Assembly: GCA_048526005.1 (NCBI GenBank)
Contig: DBFVEH010000002.1
Coordinates: 1-64,000 of the forward strand
Source of the DNA: QALR01 sp900552255
GTDB taxonomy: Bacteria > Bacillota > Clostridia > Oscillospirales > CAG-272
Length of the DNA stretch: 64,000 bases
Direction of reading: 5' to 3'
The first letter of the stretch is position 1. Each line of letters starts with the position of its first letter. A program made the position numbers and the translations under genes. The notes beneath the pieces are model-generated. The model was not told the origin of the DNA. It saw nothing but the letters and a program-made list of their open reading frames with translations, and ran no database searches. Positions 1-7,851 of the stretch are shown here, piece after piece.

Positions 1-43
1 TGACGACGGACCGCATTACGCCTATTTTGAGATCACGGGATGA
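1..43 (+). CDS. 3' end of a paralogue of the lipoprotein at 1381-1887 (partial)
   Basis: Reading from base 2 gives DDGPHYAYFEITG then TGA at 41-43. Apart from the first residue this equals the C-terminus of the lipoprotein encoded at 1381-1887, and the DNA matches across 4-87 versus 1848-1931. The gene begins outside the window. A tandem paralogue of the protease/lipoprotein pair, or of the lipoprotein alone, therefore lies immediately upstream. Confidence 0.8.
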   Translation, partial: DDGPHYAYFEITG

Positions 44-87
44 TCCGCATAACGGAAAAGAGCCGGCATGCCGGCTCTTTTTGCTGC
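4..87 (+). repeat. Direct repeat, copy 1 (gene 3' end plus terminator)
   Basis: The 84 bp at 4-87 and at 1848-1931 are almost identical, differing only at a few bases around the spacer before the hairpin. The repeat covers the last 13 codons of the lipoprotein gene and its palindromic terminator. This indicates a recent duplication or gene conversion. Confidence 0.85.
56..84 (+). terminator. Rho-independent terminator, perfect palindrome
   Basis: The self-complementary core AGCCGGCATGCCGGCT is extended by flanking AAAAG and CTTTTT. It lies 13 nt after the stop of the partial gene and is the same hairpin as at 1901-1926. Confidence 0.85.
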
Positions 88-149
88 CCGTTGGTAGCTG
101 CGGCAAGCAGACAGGGGAAATTGTGTTTTTAAATTAAAACAAGAAAATG

Positions 150-178
150 TTGACTTTAGTAACAATTTATGGTATAAT
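150..178 (+). promoter_or_regulatory. Sigma-A type promoter of the protease gene
   Basis: TTGACT at 150-155, a 17-nt spacer and TATAAT at 173-178. It precedes a leader of roughly 155 nt before the protease start at 343. The leader (about 186-342) contains no further gene that I can support. Confidence 0.8.
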
Positions 179-342
179 ATAAATATAAGACAGATAAAAT
201 GGTTTTTGTCTGTTTGAAAAACCATTTGAATCCGTATCGTTTCCCGGATTCAGCGGCTTTTCCGCGCGAAAGGAGGAGAGGGCACACGCGGGGAAAAGCC
301 CATACGCCACCCGAACAAAACAGAGAGAAAGGAAAATGAAGC

Positions 343-1368
343 ATGAAAAAATCACTTAGAACGATATTGGCATCACTCCTTGCCCTTTGCTTTATGTTTG
401 CCTTTGCGGCCTCCGCGGGCGCTGCGGAAGCGGTCGATGCTTGGGTTAGCAGCTTTGACAATGGGGATTTTGGAGACATCGTAGAATATGACTATATCAA
501 TAAGACGGAGCGGATCATTTCACCGGATGAGATTTTTGACTATGCTAGCGTGACAAGAACGACCTATGAGCTGGACGGGATGGAATCCGAGCTTGACAGA
601 CTTGCTGAAATGAATGCGAGTATGAGCATAGGTGTAGATGGCGGCGCCTCGACGCTGGGATTGGTAAATCCGGATGAGCCCTATACGTTATCTCCGCCTG
701 TCAACAATGGCGTGTATCAGTCGCCTTCGTCAGGTACTATGCTTTTATTGCTTGGTATAGATACCGATAATGATGGTGGAACCGATTATTATGGACGAGC
801 AACAGGTTTTATGGTTAGCCCTAATGTAATGGTGACCGCCGGACATTGTGTAAAAGGAGATCCCAGTTCCACAGAAGAAATCGTCGAGGTTAGAGTTTAT
901 CCATTTTATCATGGATCTCCGAGACCAGATAAATTAAATGATGCATATTTTATATATCCTTCCACATGGATATATTCTACACAATATTCACCTGGAAACG
1001 CATATGATTGGTGTATTGTTACCTTGCAGCAATCTATTCCTAATGCCTATATATATCCTTGTACATATACACCTAATATTGAGGGAAGCTACGTCAGTGT
1101 GACAGCTTATCCTGTTTTGAATAACAATGAAGATGATTGTTATCAGCGCCGTTCGGCTGGTTCTATTGTATCGGTTCAAGATCGAGTAGTGGGACATACT
1201 TGCAATACGGATGTGGGCAGTAGCGGAGCGCCGATTTCTGTTCGTGATATCGTTTATCCAAACATTTGTGTCGCGATTCATATAGGAGATTTGTATGTTA
1301 TCAATCTCGGCGTCCGCATTACAGAGGATTTATTTAATTATATTTGTGATCGGATTGAAAAATCATAG
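343..1368 (+). CDS. Secreted trypsin/V8-like serine endopeptidase
   Basis: A 341-residue exported protein. Residues 1-30 form a signal peptide (basic start, hydrophobic core, AxA region SAGAAEA). After a propeptide-like stretch of about 90 residues comes a chymotrypsin-fold protease resembling the S1B Glu-specific (V8) group. The catalytic residues are visible: His168 in VMVTAGHCV, Asp222 in AYDWCIVTL and Ser294 in DVGSSGAP. The start is supported by AAAGGA about 10 nt upstream. The lipoprotein gene begins 12 nt after the stop, so the two probably form an operon ending at 1926. The substrate is unknown. The coding DNA becomes visibly AT-rich after about 720, matching the protease domain, which may point to a separate origin for that domain. 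Confidence 0.85.
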   Translation: MKKSLRTILASLLALCFMFAFAASAGAAEAVDAWVSSFDNGDFGDIVEYDYINKTERIISPDEIFDYASVTRTTYELDGMESELDRLAEMNASMSIGVDGGASTLGLVNPDEPYTLSPPVNNGVYQSPSSGTMLLLLGIDTDNDGGTDYYGRATGFMVSPNVMVTAGHCVKGDPSSTEEIVEVRVYPFYHGSPRPDKLNDAYFIYPSTWIYSTQYSPGNAYDWCIVTLQQSIPNAYIYPCTYTPNIEGSYVSVTAYPVLNNNEDDCYQRRSAGSIVSVQDRVVGHTCNTDVGSSGAPISVRDIVYPNICVAIHIGDLYVINLGVRITEDLFNYICDRIEKS

Positions 1369-1380
1369 AAAGGCGAAGCT

Positions 1381-1887
1381 ATGAAAAAGATTCAACAAGT
1401 TCTTGCTTTTTTCATGATATTGGTATGTATGTCAGCGGCAGGCTGTTCAAAAGGCGATGATGAATGGGAGCCCGATAGGGAACGACCGTGGAATTTTACG
1501 CCGACTGTCAGTGAAAGCGGGTCGGAGGCATATGACATTGAAGTGACGCTTGATTCTGAGTCGTATCTATCTACAGTTGATGAGATACGCATTTATGTAC
1601 TCAATAAAACGGGTGAGACTTTTACGTTGGAATCGACAGGCTTGTTTATAGAGAAATATGATGCCCGTGCTTTTGCCGGTATCGAATCGACAGAAGGTTG
1701 GGTGAGACTCCCATATTATACAGGCGTTGGTATGTACAAAAAGGGATGGACGGCAAAAAATGACATAACGTTTATATTTTATGCAAAATATTTGCAAGAA
1801 AATTGTAAGCTTACCCCCGGACGGTATCGCTTTGTTGTCTTTCTCGGCGACGGACCGCATTACGCCTATTTTGAGATCACGGGATGA
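1381..1887 (+). CDS. Lipoprotein with Ig-like domain
   Basis: A 168-residue lipoprotein. The N-terminus has a lipobox (SAAGC, Cys22) after a short hydrophobic signal, so the mature protein should be anchored outside the membrane. The rest looks like a single beta-sandwich. It has alternating hydrophobic strands, an EVTLDSESYLSTVDEIRIYVLN stretch early on, and a C-terminal strand pattern ending YAYFEITG, as in bacterial Ig-like modules. No catalytic motif is visible. Its position 12 nt behind a secreted protease suggests a partner, inhibitor or binding role, which is inference. A paralogue's last codons and the same terminator lie at the left window edge, so the gene belongs to a small tandem family. 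Confidence 0.7.
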   Translation: MKKIQQVLAFFMILVCMSAAGCSKGDDEWEPDRERPWNFTPTVSESGSEAYDIEVTLDSESYLSTVDEIRIYVLNKTGETFTLESTGLFIEKYDARAFAGIESTEGWVRLPYYTGVGMYKKGWTAKNDITFIFYAKYLQENCKLTPGRYRFVVFLGDGPHYAYFEITG

Positions 1888-1931
1888 TCCGCATAACTGG
1901 AAAGAGCCGGCATGCCGGCTCTTTTTGCTGC
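1848..1931 (+). repeat. Direct repeat, copy 2 (gene 3' end plus terminator)
   Basis: Partner of the repeat at 4-87. It includes the end of the lipoprotein gene and the following hairpin. Confidence 0.85.
1901..1926 (+). terminator. Rho-independent terminator, perfect palindrome
   Basis: AAAGAGCCGGC paired with GCCGGCTCTTTTT, 13 nt after the lipoprotein stop. It ends the protease-lipoprotein operon. Confidence 0.85.
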
Positions 1932-1991
1932 GCAGGTTTTGGCAGAATCACAAAAATATTTTCTTTTCTCTCGATTTTTTAAAGAAAGCTA

Positions 1992-2020
1992 TTGTAATAC
2001 GCGAAAAAAAGAGTTACAAT
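1992..2020 (+). promoter_or_regulatory. Promoter of tdh with overlapping inverted repeat
   Basis: TTGTAA at 1992-1997, 17 nt, TACAAT at 2015-2020. The two hexamers also form an inverted repeat (ATTGTAA and TTACAAT), which could be a regulator site. The ATG of tdh follows at 2058 with AAGGGGG at 2043-2049. Confidence 0.5.
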
Positions 2021-2057
2021 TACTCAAAAATGAGCATAAATTAAGGGGGTAATTGAA

Positions 2058-3098
2058 ATGGATACCATGATCGCTCTTGTCAAGGAAAAGCCGGAGCGGG
2101 GACTTTGGATGCGCGAGGTTCCGATTCCGACGGTCGGAAAGAACGACGTCAAAATCAAGATAAAAAAGACAGCGATCTGCGGCACGGATCTGCATATTTA
2201 CAACTGGGACGAATGGTCCCAGCATACCATTCATACGCCGATGACCATCGGGCATGAGTACGTGGGCGAAATCGTGGAGCTCGGTGAGAATGTCGAGGGC
2301 TTTGAGCTCGGCGAGCGTGTGACGGGCGAGGGACATGTCGTCTGCGGGCACTGCCGCAACTGCCTTGCCGGACGCGGCCATCTCTGCCGTGAGGCGAAAG
2401 GCGTCGGCGTCAACCGTAACGGTGCATTCGCGGAGTATCTTGTGATTCCGGCAAAAAATGTGTGGAAGTGTGTGGACGGCATCTCCGACGACATGTATTC
2501 GATCTTCGATCCGTTCGGCAACGCCACGCATACCGCGCTTTCCTACGATCCCACGGGCGAGGACGTGCTCATCACCGGCGCCGGACCCATCGGCATCATG
2601 GCGTCCGCGATCATGAAATTCCGCGGCGCGAGACATGTCGTCATCACCGACCTCAATGATTATAGGCTCGAGCTTGCGAGAAAATTCGGCGTTGTCGCCG
2701 TCAATACCAAGCGCGAGGACCTCACGCAGGTGATGAAATCGCTGAATATCCATGAGGGCTTCGACATCGGACTTGAAATGTCCGGAAGTGCTGTCGCTTT
2801 CAACCAAATGATCGACAATATGGAAAACGGCGGACGCATCGCTGTGCTCGGTATCCCGAAAAAGGATATGCAGATCAACTGGGAAACGGTCGTATTCCGC
2901 TGCCTCAATATCCGCGGCATCTACGGACGTCAGATGTTTGAGACGTGGTACAAGATGTCCGCGATGCTCGAGGGCGGGCTCGATATTTCGCCGATCATCA
3001 CGCATCATTTCGATGTGCGTGACTTTGAAAAGGGCTTTGAGGCCATGAACAGCGGCAATTCCGGAAAGGTCGTTTTGGACTGGACGAAGCTGCACTGA
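2058..3098 (+). CDS. tdh: L-threonine 3-dehydrogenase
   Basis: A 346-residue zinc-dependent medium-chain dehydrogenase that oxidises L-threonine to 2-amino-3-oxobutyrate with NAD+. Catalytic-zinc residues are visible in AICGTDLH (Cys41) and GHEYVGE (His66, Glu67). The structural zinc cluster is Cys96, Cys99, Cys102 and Cys110 (CGHCRNC...C). The Rossmann nucleotide site is GAGPIG at 174-179. The length is normal for Tdh. A strong RBS (AAGGGGG) sets the ATG. The next enzyme of the route, kbl, lies about 500 bp downstream, which strongly supports Tdh over other sorbitol/alcohol dehydrogenases of the fold. The unusual point is the unrelated small ORF between the two. Confidence 0.93.
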   Translation: MDTMIALVKEKPERGLWMREVPIPTVGKNDVKIKIKKTAICGTDLHIYNWDEWSQHTIHTPMTIGHEYVGEIVELGENVEGFELGERVTGEGHVVCGHCRNCLAGRGHLCREAKGVGVNRNGAFAEYLVIPAKNVWKCVDGISDDMYSIFDPFGNATHTALSYDPTGEDVLITGAGPIGIMASAIMKFRGARHVVITDLNDYRLELARKFGVVAVNTKREDLTQVMKSLNIHEGFDIGLEMSGSAVAFNQMIDNMENGGRIAVLGIPKKDMQINWETVVFRCLNIRGIYGRQMFETWYKMSAMLEGGLDISPIITHHFDVRDFEKGFEAMNSGNSGKVVLDWTKLH

Positions 3099-3121
3099 CA
3101 GTCGGAAGAAAGGCTGGTATT

Positions 3122-3547
3122 ATGGAAGAAAAGGAAGCTGGATGCTCTCTTGCGTACGGGGAAAATCGACTGAAATTCAGCTGTTTTAAAATTGATGAAT
3201 CGGCAATTGAGATCGGCAATCCTTATAACACCTCCTTCCTTGTAAATGTGTTTTCGGACGGATTTTCCGGTTATGGAGAATTTGAATGCGATATAAAGAT
3301 GCTGCAAAAATTTGTTTCTGAGCTTCGACTTCTGTATGAATTCAAGCTTTGCTCGGCTGAGTTCCATGAGATTTGTTATGGGCAGCTGGTAAGGTTGACT
3401 ATGGATAAAACCGGACATATTGCGATACATGGGAATTTATATAGTCCTGCTATGATCCAATGCTTGGCGTATGAATTTGACGCCGATCAGACATCCCTGC
3501 GGCAGTTCATTTTGGAGCTGGAATCCGTGATGAAAAATTATAAATGA
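3122..3547 (+). CDS. Small protein resembling WapI-type immunity family
   Basis: A 141-residue soluble protein with no signal or membrane segment. The pattern is an early beta-rich part, then FSGYGEFECDIKMLQKFVSELRLLY and a strand pair ending in GHIAIHG. This matches my recollection of the WapI-family immunity proteins, in which a helix of the form F..EL..LY is followed by a G-H-I strand. That assignment comes from memory of the family, not from a search. The DNA is AT-richer than tdh and kbl on either side, and it interrupts a pair that is usually directly adjacent, so it may have been inserted. No toxin gene is visible nearby. The ATG at 3122 follows GAAAGGCTGG. Confidence 0.5.
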   Translation: MEEKEAGCSLAYGENRLKFSCFKIDESAIEIGNPYNTSFLVNVFSDGFSGYGEFECDIKMLQKFVSELRLLYEFKLCSAEFHEICYGQLVRLTMDKTGHIAIHGNLYSPAMIQCLAYEFDADQTSLRQFILELESVMKNYK

Positions 3548-3593
3548 TAAAATTCAGATAAAACGCCGTTTATCCGGCGGAACGGAGAAAAGT

Positions 3594-4787
3594 ATGAATC
3601 AAACCGAAGCACTCAAATTTTATCACGACGAAGTGGAAAAAATCAAGGCGGACGGTCTTTTTAAGGGCGAGCGCGTCATCGCCTCCCCGCAGAGCGCAAA
3701 GATCACCGCCGCCGACGGCGAAAAGATGGTCAACATGTGCGCCAACAACTATCTCGGGCTGGCGGATTCCAAGGAACTGATCGACGCGGCGTGTGAATGT
3801 TATAAAAACCGCGGATTCGGCTGCGCGTCCGTGCGCTTTATCTGCGGCACGCTCGACATTCACAAGGAGCTTGAAGAGAAGATCAGCGCATTTCTCGGCA
3901 CGGAGGATACGATTCTGTATTCCTCCTGCTTCGACGCGAACGGCGGCCTTTTTGAGACGATTCTGACGGCGGAGGACGCGATCATTTCCGATGAGCTCAA
4001 TCACGCGAGCATCATCGACGGCGTAAGGCTCTGCAAGGCGGCGCGTTACCGCTATCACAACAACGACATGGCGGATCTGGAACAGAAGCTCATCGAGGCC
4101 GATAAAAACGGCGCCCGCATCAAGCTTATCGCGACGGACGGCGTTTTCTCGATGGACGGTATCATCGCAAATCTCCGCGGCATCTGCGATTTGGCGGACA
4201 AATACCATGCGCTTGTCATGGTGGACGACAGCCATGCGACCGGCTTTGTCGGCGCGCACGGAAAGGGAACCGCCGAATACTGCGGCGTCATGGGCAGGGT
4301 GGATATCATCACCTCGACCTTTGGCAAGGCGCTGGGGGGTGCGTCCGGCGGCTTCACCTCGGGCAGAAAAGAGATCATCGCGCTCCTGCGCCAGCACAGC
4401 CGCCCGTATCTCTTCTCGAACTCATTGGCGCCTGCCATCGCGGCCGCGACGTCGCGCCTTATCGACATGCTTTCCGAAACGACGGAGCTGCGCGACCGCT
4501 TGGAGGAGAATACCAAGTATTACAGGGGGCTTCTCACCGAAGCGAAATTCGATATCATCGACAGCGTGCATCCGATCGTGCCGATCATGCTCTATGACGA
4601 GCGCACGGCGGGCGAGATGGCGCGCCGCATGATGGAGAAGGGCGTCTACGTCGTCGCGTTTTCCTATCCCGTCGTTCCGAAGGGCAAGGCGCGTATCCGC
4701 ACACAGGTTTCCGCCGCGCATACGAAGGAGGATCTTGACTATATCGTCAAATGCTTCAAAGAGGTCCGCGAGGAAATGGGAAAATAA
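3594..4787 (+). CDS. kbl: Glycine C-acetyltransferase (2-amino-3-ketobutyrate CoA ligase)
   Basis: A 397-residue PLP enzyme of the alpha-oxoamine synthase family. It cleaves 2-amino-3-oxobutyrate with CoA to glycine and acetyl-CoA, completing threonine breakdown begun by Tdh. Lys245 in STFGKALGGASGG is the Schiff-base lysine. DDSHATGF at 211-218 is the cofactor-contact motif and ANNYLGL at 50-56 the family N-terminal signature. Full length. RBS GGAG sits just before the ATG at 3594. It is transcribed with tdh and ends at the hairpin at 4800-4833. BioF-like enzymes share the fold, but the tdh neighbour favours Kbl. Confidence 0.93.
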   Translation: MNQTEALKFYHDEVEKIKADGLFKGERVIASPQSAKITAADGEKMVNMCANNYLGLADSKELIDAACECYKNRGFGCASVRFICGTLDIHKELEEKISAFLGTEDTILYSSCFDANGGLFETILTAEDAIISDELNHASIIDGVRLCKAARYRYHNNDMADLEQKLIEADKNGARIKLIATDGVFSMDGIIANLRGICDLADKYHALVMVDDSHATGFVGAHGKGTAEYCGVMGRVDIITSTFGKALGGASGGFTSGRKEIIALLRQHSRPYLFSNSLAPAIAAATSRLIDMLSETTELRDRLEENTKYYRGLLTEAKFDIIDSVHPIVPIMLYDERTAGEMARRMMEKGVYVVAFSYPVVPKGKARIRTQVSAAHTKEDLDYIVKCFKEVREEMGK

Positions 4788-4799
4788 AAAGGGATTGCA

Positions 4800-4833
4800 A
4801 AAGCAAGGATACGGAGAGTATCCTTGCTTTTTT
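4800..4833 (+). terminator. Rho-independent terminator of the tdh-kbl operon
   Basis: AAGCAAGGATAC, loop GGAGA, GTATCCTTGCTT, then a run of T. Confidence 0.9.
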
Positions 4834-4837
4834 TCGC

Positions 4838-4877
4838 TTAAAAATCAGAACAGCAGCCGAAAAATCGGCTGCTGTTC
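4838..4877 (-). terminator. Terminator of the PadR-DUF1700-DUF4097 operon
   Basis: A perfect 13-bp stem (GAACAGCAGCCGA and its complement), followed on the minus strand by a T-rich run. It lies 20 nt past the DUF4097 stop. Confidence 0.8.
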
Positions 4878-4896
4878 CTGTTTTTGGAGTGAAATT

Positions 4897-5889
4897 TTAT
4901 CGGAAATACACGGAGATATTGCCGCTTGTGGTTTCGACCTGAATCGTCCGGGCGCCGTTCCCGTTTTCCGGGATCCGGATCCGTCCGCTTGTCGTTTTGG
5001 CTTCCACACGATGATCCGCGGAGGTGCCGAGTATCGTGGCATGAATATCTCCGCTCGTCGAGGAAAGGGAGGCCTCTGCCAATGAAATCCGTTCTGCCTC
5101 GATGTCGCCGCTTGTGGATCCACAGGTGAGCCTGCCGCCTATTTGCATGTCGGAGAGGGAGAGCTCTCCGCTTGTCGAATGAAGCGTGCAGTCGGATAGG
5201 ATATTGCTGTTTTCCACTTCGATGTCGCCGCTTACGCTGGTGAGGGAAAGTCCTCCGGCTTCAAGACCGTCGATTTCGATATCCCCGCTCGTATGCGTGA
5301 GGGAAAGGGAAGCGACGGCGAGCTTTTGTCCCTCAAAATCGCCGCTGGTCTGCTGGATTTTCATATCGCCCGTACAGATAAAATCAGAAATCCAAACGTC
5401 TCCGCTGGTGCTTTCGGCGGTGAGGCTGCCGTCAAGCGTGAAGCCGGTGATCCGGAGATCTCCGCTTGAAAGCTTGGCGGAAATGTTGCCGGAAAAGCCA
5501 TCCGGCACGGAGATCACGATGGCGTGATCCCGGGAATCGATGTGGAATCCGATAAAATCATACCATTTTCGATTGGACCGATAGGTGACGGAAAGCGTTC
5601 CGTCGGAGGCGGTCTCGATATCATAGAAAACCTTTTCGCTTTCATGATAGGTGATATGCAGGTCGTCGTCGACGGATTTTTCAAACCGTACATCGGCCGA
5701 AAGCTCGGAAAGGCGGATAGCGGAAATGGCGTCCGCCTCAAATGCTTGTTCCTTGCGAACATAGCTTCCGCCATTTTGATATGCCATCCAGTCCCCGTCG
5801 GATACGGCAAGGGAAGCCACGCAGAAGGCAAGGCCGCAGAGTATGAAGATGCTTGCCGTAATGAGGGCGATTTTTGTCGGCTTTTTCAT
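4897..5889 (-). CDS. DUF4097-family membrane-anchored beta-repeat protein
   Basis: A 330-residue protein. Residues 5-28 form an N-terminal membrane anchor or uncleaved signal (IALITASIFILCGLAFCVASL). The remainder is a long series of short strands with recurring TSGDI/SSGDL motifs, typical of the DUF4097 'putative adhesin' beta-solenoid. It should sit outside the membrane. It is the last gene of a minus-strand operon with a DUF1700 membrane protein (overlap ATGA at 5886-5889) and a PadR regulator. The trio is a common Bacillota arrangement, thought to be an envelope-linked sensing or regulatory unit, with no proven biochemical activity. Confidence 0.88.
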   Translation of the reverse strand: MKKPTKIALITASIFILCGLAFCVASLAVSDGDWMAYQNGGSYVRKEQAFEADAISAIRLSELSADVRFEKSVDDDLHITYHESEKVFYDIETASDGTLSVTYRSNRKWYDFIGFHIDSRDHAIVISVPDGFSGNISAKLSSGDLRITGFTLDGSLTAESTSGDVWISDFICTGDMKIQQTSGDFEGQKLAVASLSLTHTSGDIEIDGLEAGGLSLTSVSGDIEVENSNILSDCTLHSTSGELSLSDMQIGGRLTCGSTSGDIEAERISLAEASLSSTSGDIHATILGTSADHRVEAKTTSGRIRIPENGNGARTIQVETTSGNISVYFR

Positions 5890-6515
5890 GAGCTTTCAGC
5901 CTCCTTGGCAGAATTTTTTCCGATAAACCATGATTTTATGCTCCGCAAAAGGCCTCCGGTGAGCTTCACAAGCCCTTTGGCGGCGTATTTCGCGGGATAA
6001 TAAAGGAGGATCGTAAGGCCGATGAGGAGCAGTCCCGCTCCGATGGCACCGAACGCGGCGGCAAGATTTTCGGAAAACAAAAAGCAAGCCGCCGGGAGCA
6101 TCACAAAGCCGGATAAGCCGACCGCCGCGACGACGGCAAAAACGGCAAGAATAAGAGACCAAATGATTATGTATACGCTGAAAATGGCGGCGAGCACCGT
6201 GATCATGAGCGGAAACCAAATCGGGAATCCGAGGATAGCAAGCACGATGATGAGCGCCGGATTGCCGTTCTTTTCTTTTTTGTTCTTGATTTTGGACTTG
6301 ACGAGGACGCCGAGCGGCAGATCATAGAGAATCTGCTCCGCGATATCCTCGATGCTGCCGAGCGCCGCGACGGCTTCCTCTTCGTTCATGCCGTCCTCGA
6401 CGCGGTCGTCGATCATTTCCAAGTAAAACTCGACGGATTTTGCCGCTTCCTCACGGGGAAGTCCGCGTCCGACAAGCGTCTGCTTCAACCGCTCTGAAAA
6501 TTCAATTTTTGTCAT
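5886..6515 (-). CDS. DUF1700 (HAAS) domain membrane protein
   Basis: A 209-residue protein. Residues 1-70 are the helical HAAS/DUF1700 signalling module (FSERLKQTL...EEAAKSVEFYLEMIDDRVEDGMNEEEAVAALG). Several hydrophobic helices follow (about 95-185), so it is an integral membrane protein with a cytoplasmic N-terminus. It overlaps padR by 14 nt and DUF4097 by 4 nt, so the three are translationally coupled. Family context predicts that the HAAS domain interacts with the PadR protein, which is inference. Confidence 0.88.
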   Translation of the reverse strand: MTKIEFSERLKQTLVGRGLPREEAAKSVEFYLEMIDDRVEDGMNEEEAVAALGSIEDIAEQILYDLPLGVLVKSKIKNKKEKNGNPALIIVLAILGFPIWFPLMITVLAAIFSVYIIIWSLILAVFAVVAAVGLSGFVMLPAACFLFSENLAAAFGAIGAGLLLIGLTILLYYPAKYAAKGLVKLTGGLLRSIKSWFIGKNSAKEAESS

Positions 6516-6828
6516 ACTGCTTCCATCCTTCCTCGATAAATTGATAAGCTGTCATAACGTCCTTCCAGTTTTCGATAAATTCGGCGATTTTCTTTCTGCC
6601 CGCATCCGTGATGGAATAGAATTTGCGGAGTCTTCCGTTGTGCTCGACAGAATATACCGTAAGCGAGCCGGCGGATTCGAGCCGCTTTAAAATCGGATAT
6701 AGGGTGGATTCCGTGATGGGAACCTTGGGGTCCATGTCCTTGATGATCTGATAGCCGTAGGAGTCGCCGCGAATGAGCACCGACAGCACGCAGATCTCGA
6801 GGATGCCCCGTTTTAGTTGTACATCCAT
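6502..6828 (-). CDS. PadR family transcriptional regulator
   Basis: A 108-residue winged-helix regulator with the PadR hallmarks: RGDSYGYQIIKDM near residue 20, ESTLYPILKRLESAGSL as recognition helix and turn, and YSITDAGRKKI in the wing. The C-terminal helix for dimerisation is present. AAGGAG upstream supports the ATG at 6828. A 31-bp palindrome overlapping the promoter (6878-6908) is the likely operator, so autorepression of the whole operon is expected. Confidence 0.93.
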   Translation of the reverse strand: MDVQLKRGILEICVLSVLIRGDSYGYQIIKDMDPKVPITESTLYPILKRLESAGSLTVYSVEHNGRLRKFYSITDAGRKKIAEFIENWKDVMTAYQFIEEGWKQYDKN

Positions 6829-6877
6829 AACCGCTCCTTGTTCCGCTCTATGGCGGAAATCTTAAATACTGCTTTAT

Positions 6878-6913
6878 ACATAATACTATATATCATATAG
6901 TATTATGTGTCAA
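6878..6913 (-). promoter_or_regulatory. PadR operon promoter with overlapping operator palindrome
   Basis: On the minus strand, TTGACA (6913-6908), 17 nt, TATAGT (6890-6885). The whole spacer and -10 lie in a near-perfect 31-bp palindrome at 6878-6908, with 14-nt arms ACATAATACTATAT and ATATAGTATTATGT and a 3-nt centre. This geometry fits repression by the PadR dimer encoded by the first gene. Confidence 0.85.
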
Positions 6914-6966
6914 GTGGTTTTTTGAAATTGTGTGAAAAATTTTGACGGACGGCAAGTGTTGAGTGA

Positions 6967-6990
6967 CAAAAAATCCCCGCCGGGGCGGGG
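6967..6990 (-). terminator. Terminator of the Lrp/AsnC gene
   Basis: On the minus strand, CCCCGCCCCGGCGGGG followed by ATTTTTT, just past the Lrp stop. Confidence 0.75.
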
Positions 6991-6999
6991 AAGCATTTT

Positions 7000-7485
7000 T
7001 TATATCGGCTGTTCGGGATCCGCTTTTTTCTCGTCCTCTTTGGCAAGACGGAAGCCGCGGTGCTCCACGACGGTGGAAAACACGATCTGGGTTTTGGTCC
7101 TGCCGAAGCTTTGGAGCCGGCTGATGAAGCGGTCGAGGCTGTCCGTGCTGTCGAAGACGGTCTGCATCAGCACGGAATAATCGCCTGTTACATGACTGCA
7201 CTCGATCACATCGGGACATTCTGAGAGAAACGGATAAAGTTCGCCTTTCCTGTCCGGCGCCACCTCGAGATTGATAAAGGCGCGCACGGGGTGTCCAAGG
7301 ATGGAATCGCTGATTTTGGCGTGATAACCGAGGATGATGCCGGCCTTTTCCATCGCGTCGATTCTCGCGGCGACAGTGGGCGGCGAGATGAAAACGCGCT
7401 GCGCGATGCTCTTGATCGGCGTTCTTGCGTTTTCTTCCAGAATGGAAAGGATTTCAAGATCTGTCTTGTCGAGCAGATTTTTCAT
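7000..7485 (-). CDS. Lrp/AsnC family transcriptional regulator
   Basis: 161 residues from the chosen start. The N-terminal winged helix-turn-helix (LDKTDLEILSILEENARTPIKSIAQRVFISPPTVAARIDAMEKAGII) is followed by the ligand-binding RAM domain with the usual HVTGDYSVLM segment. The reading frame is open to 7587, but homology of the HTH begins at the ATG at 7485, and GGAGG lies 11 nt before it. It is divergent from aspA, which makes amino-acid-responsive control of aspartase a reasonable guess. Confidence 0.88.
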   Translation of the reverse strand: MKNLLDKTDLEILSILEENARTPIKSIAQRVFISPPTVAARIDAMEKAGIILGYHAKISDSILGHPVRAFINLEVAPDRKGELYPFLSECPDVIECSHVTGDYSVLMQTVFDSTDSLDRFISRLQSFGRTKTQIVFSTVVEHRGFRLAKEDEKKADPEQPI

Positions 7486-7701
7486 GATAGAGATGACCTC
7501 CGGAACGGCTTTTCGCTGCAAATAGATTCTGAAAATAGGTGTCGGCGCTGTATTTTCATCGGGAAATCCGGCCGAAAACCTTTTCATTTTCAGTGCATAT
7601 ATAGTTTTACATTATTTTATTAAAAAAATCAAGAGAAATCACAGCTTTTGAAAGAAAAAATTCGAGCGATTTTTTTCTTCTTCGCAAATGAGCGAAAAAT
7701 A

Positions 7702-7730
7702 TTTACAAAAAAGCCCCTGCGCTCTATGAT
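7702..7730 (+). promoter_or_regulatory. Promoter of aspA
   Basis: TTTACA at 7702-7707, 17 nt, TATGAT at 7725-7730. The leader to the aspA start at 7852 is about 115 nt. Confidence 0.6.
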
Positions 7731-7851
7731 AATATGGTGCCAAAACAAAAATATGCGCACGGATGGCTTTGCCGTTCTGCGTTTTTATCGATAGAGGAAC
7801 GGAAGCATGCTTCCGGATATGTTTGCCGCAGAGCGGCAGGGGAGGCTTATC

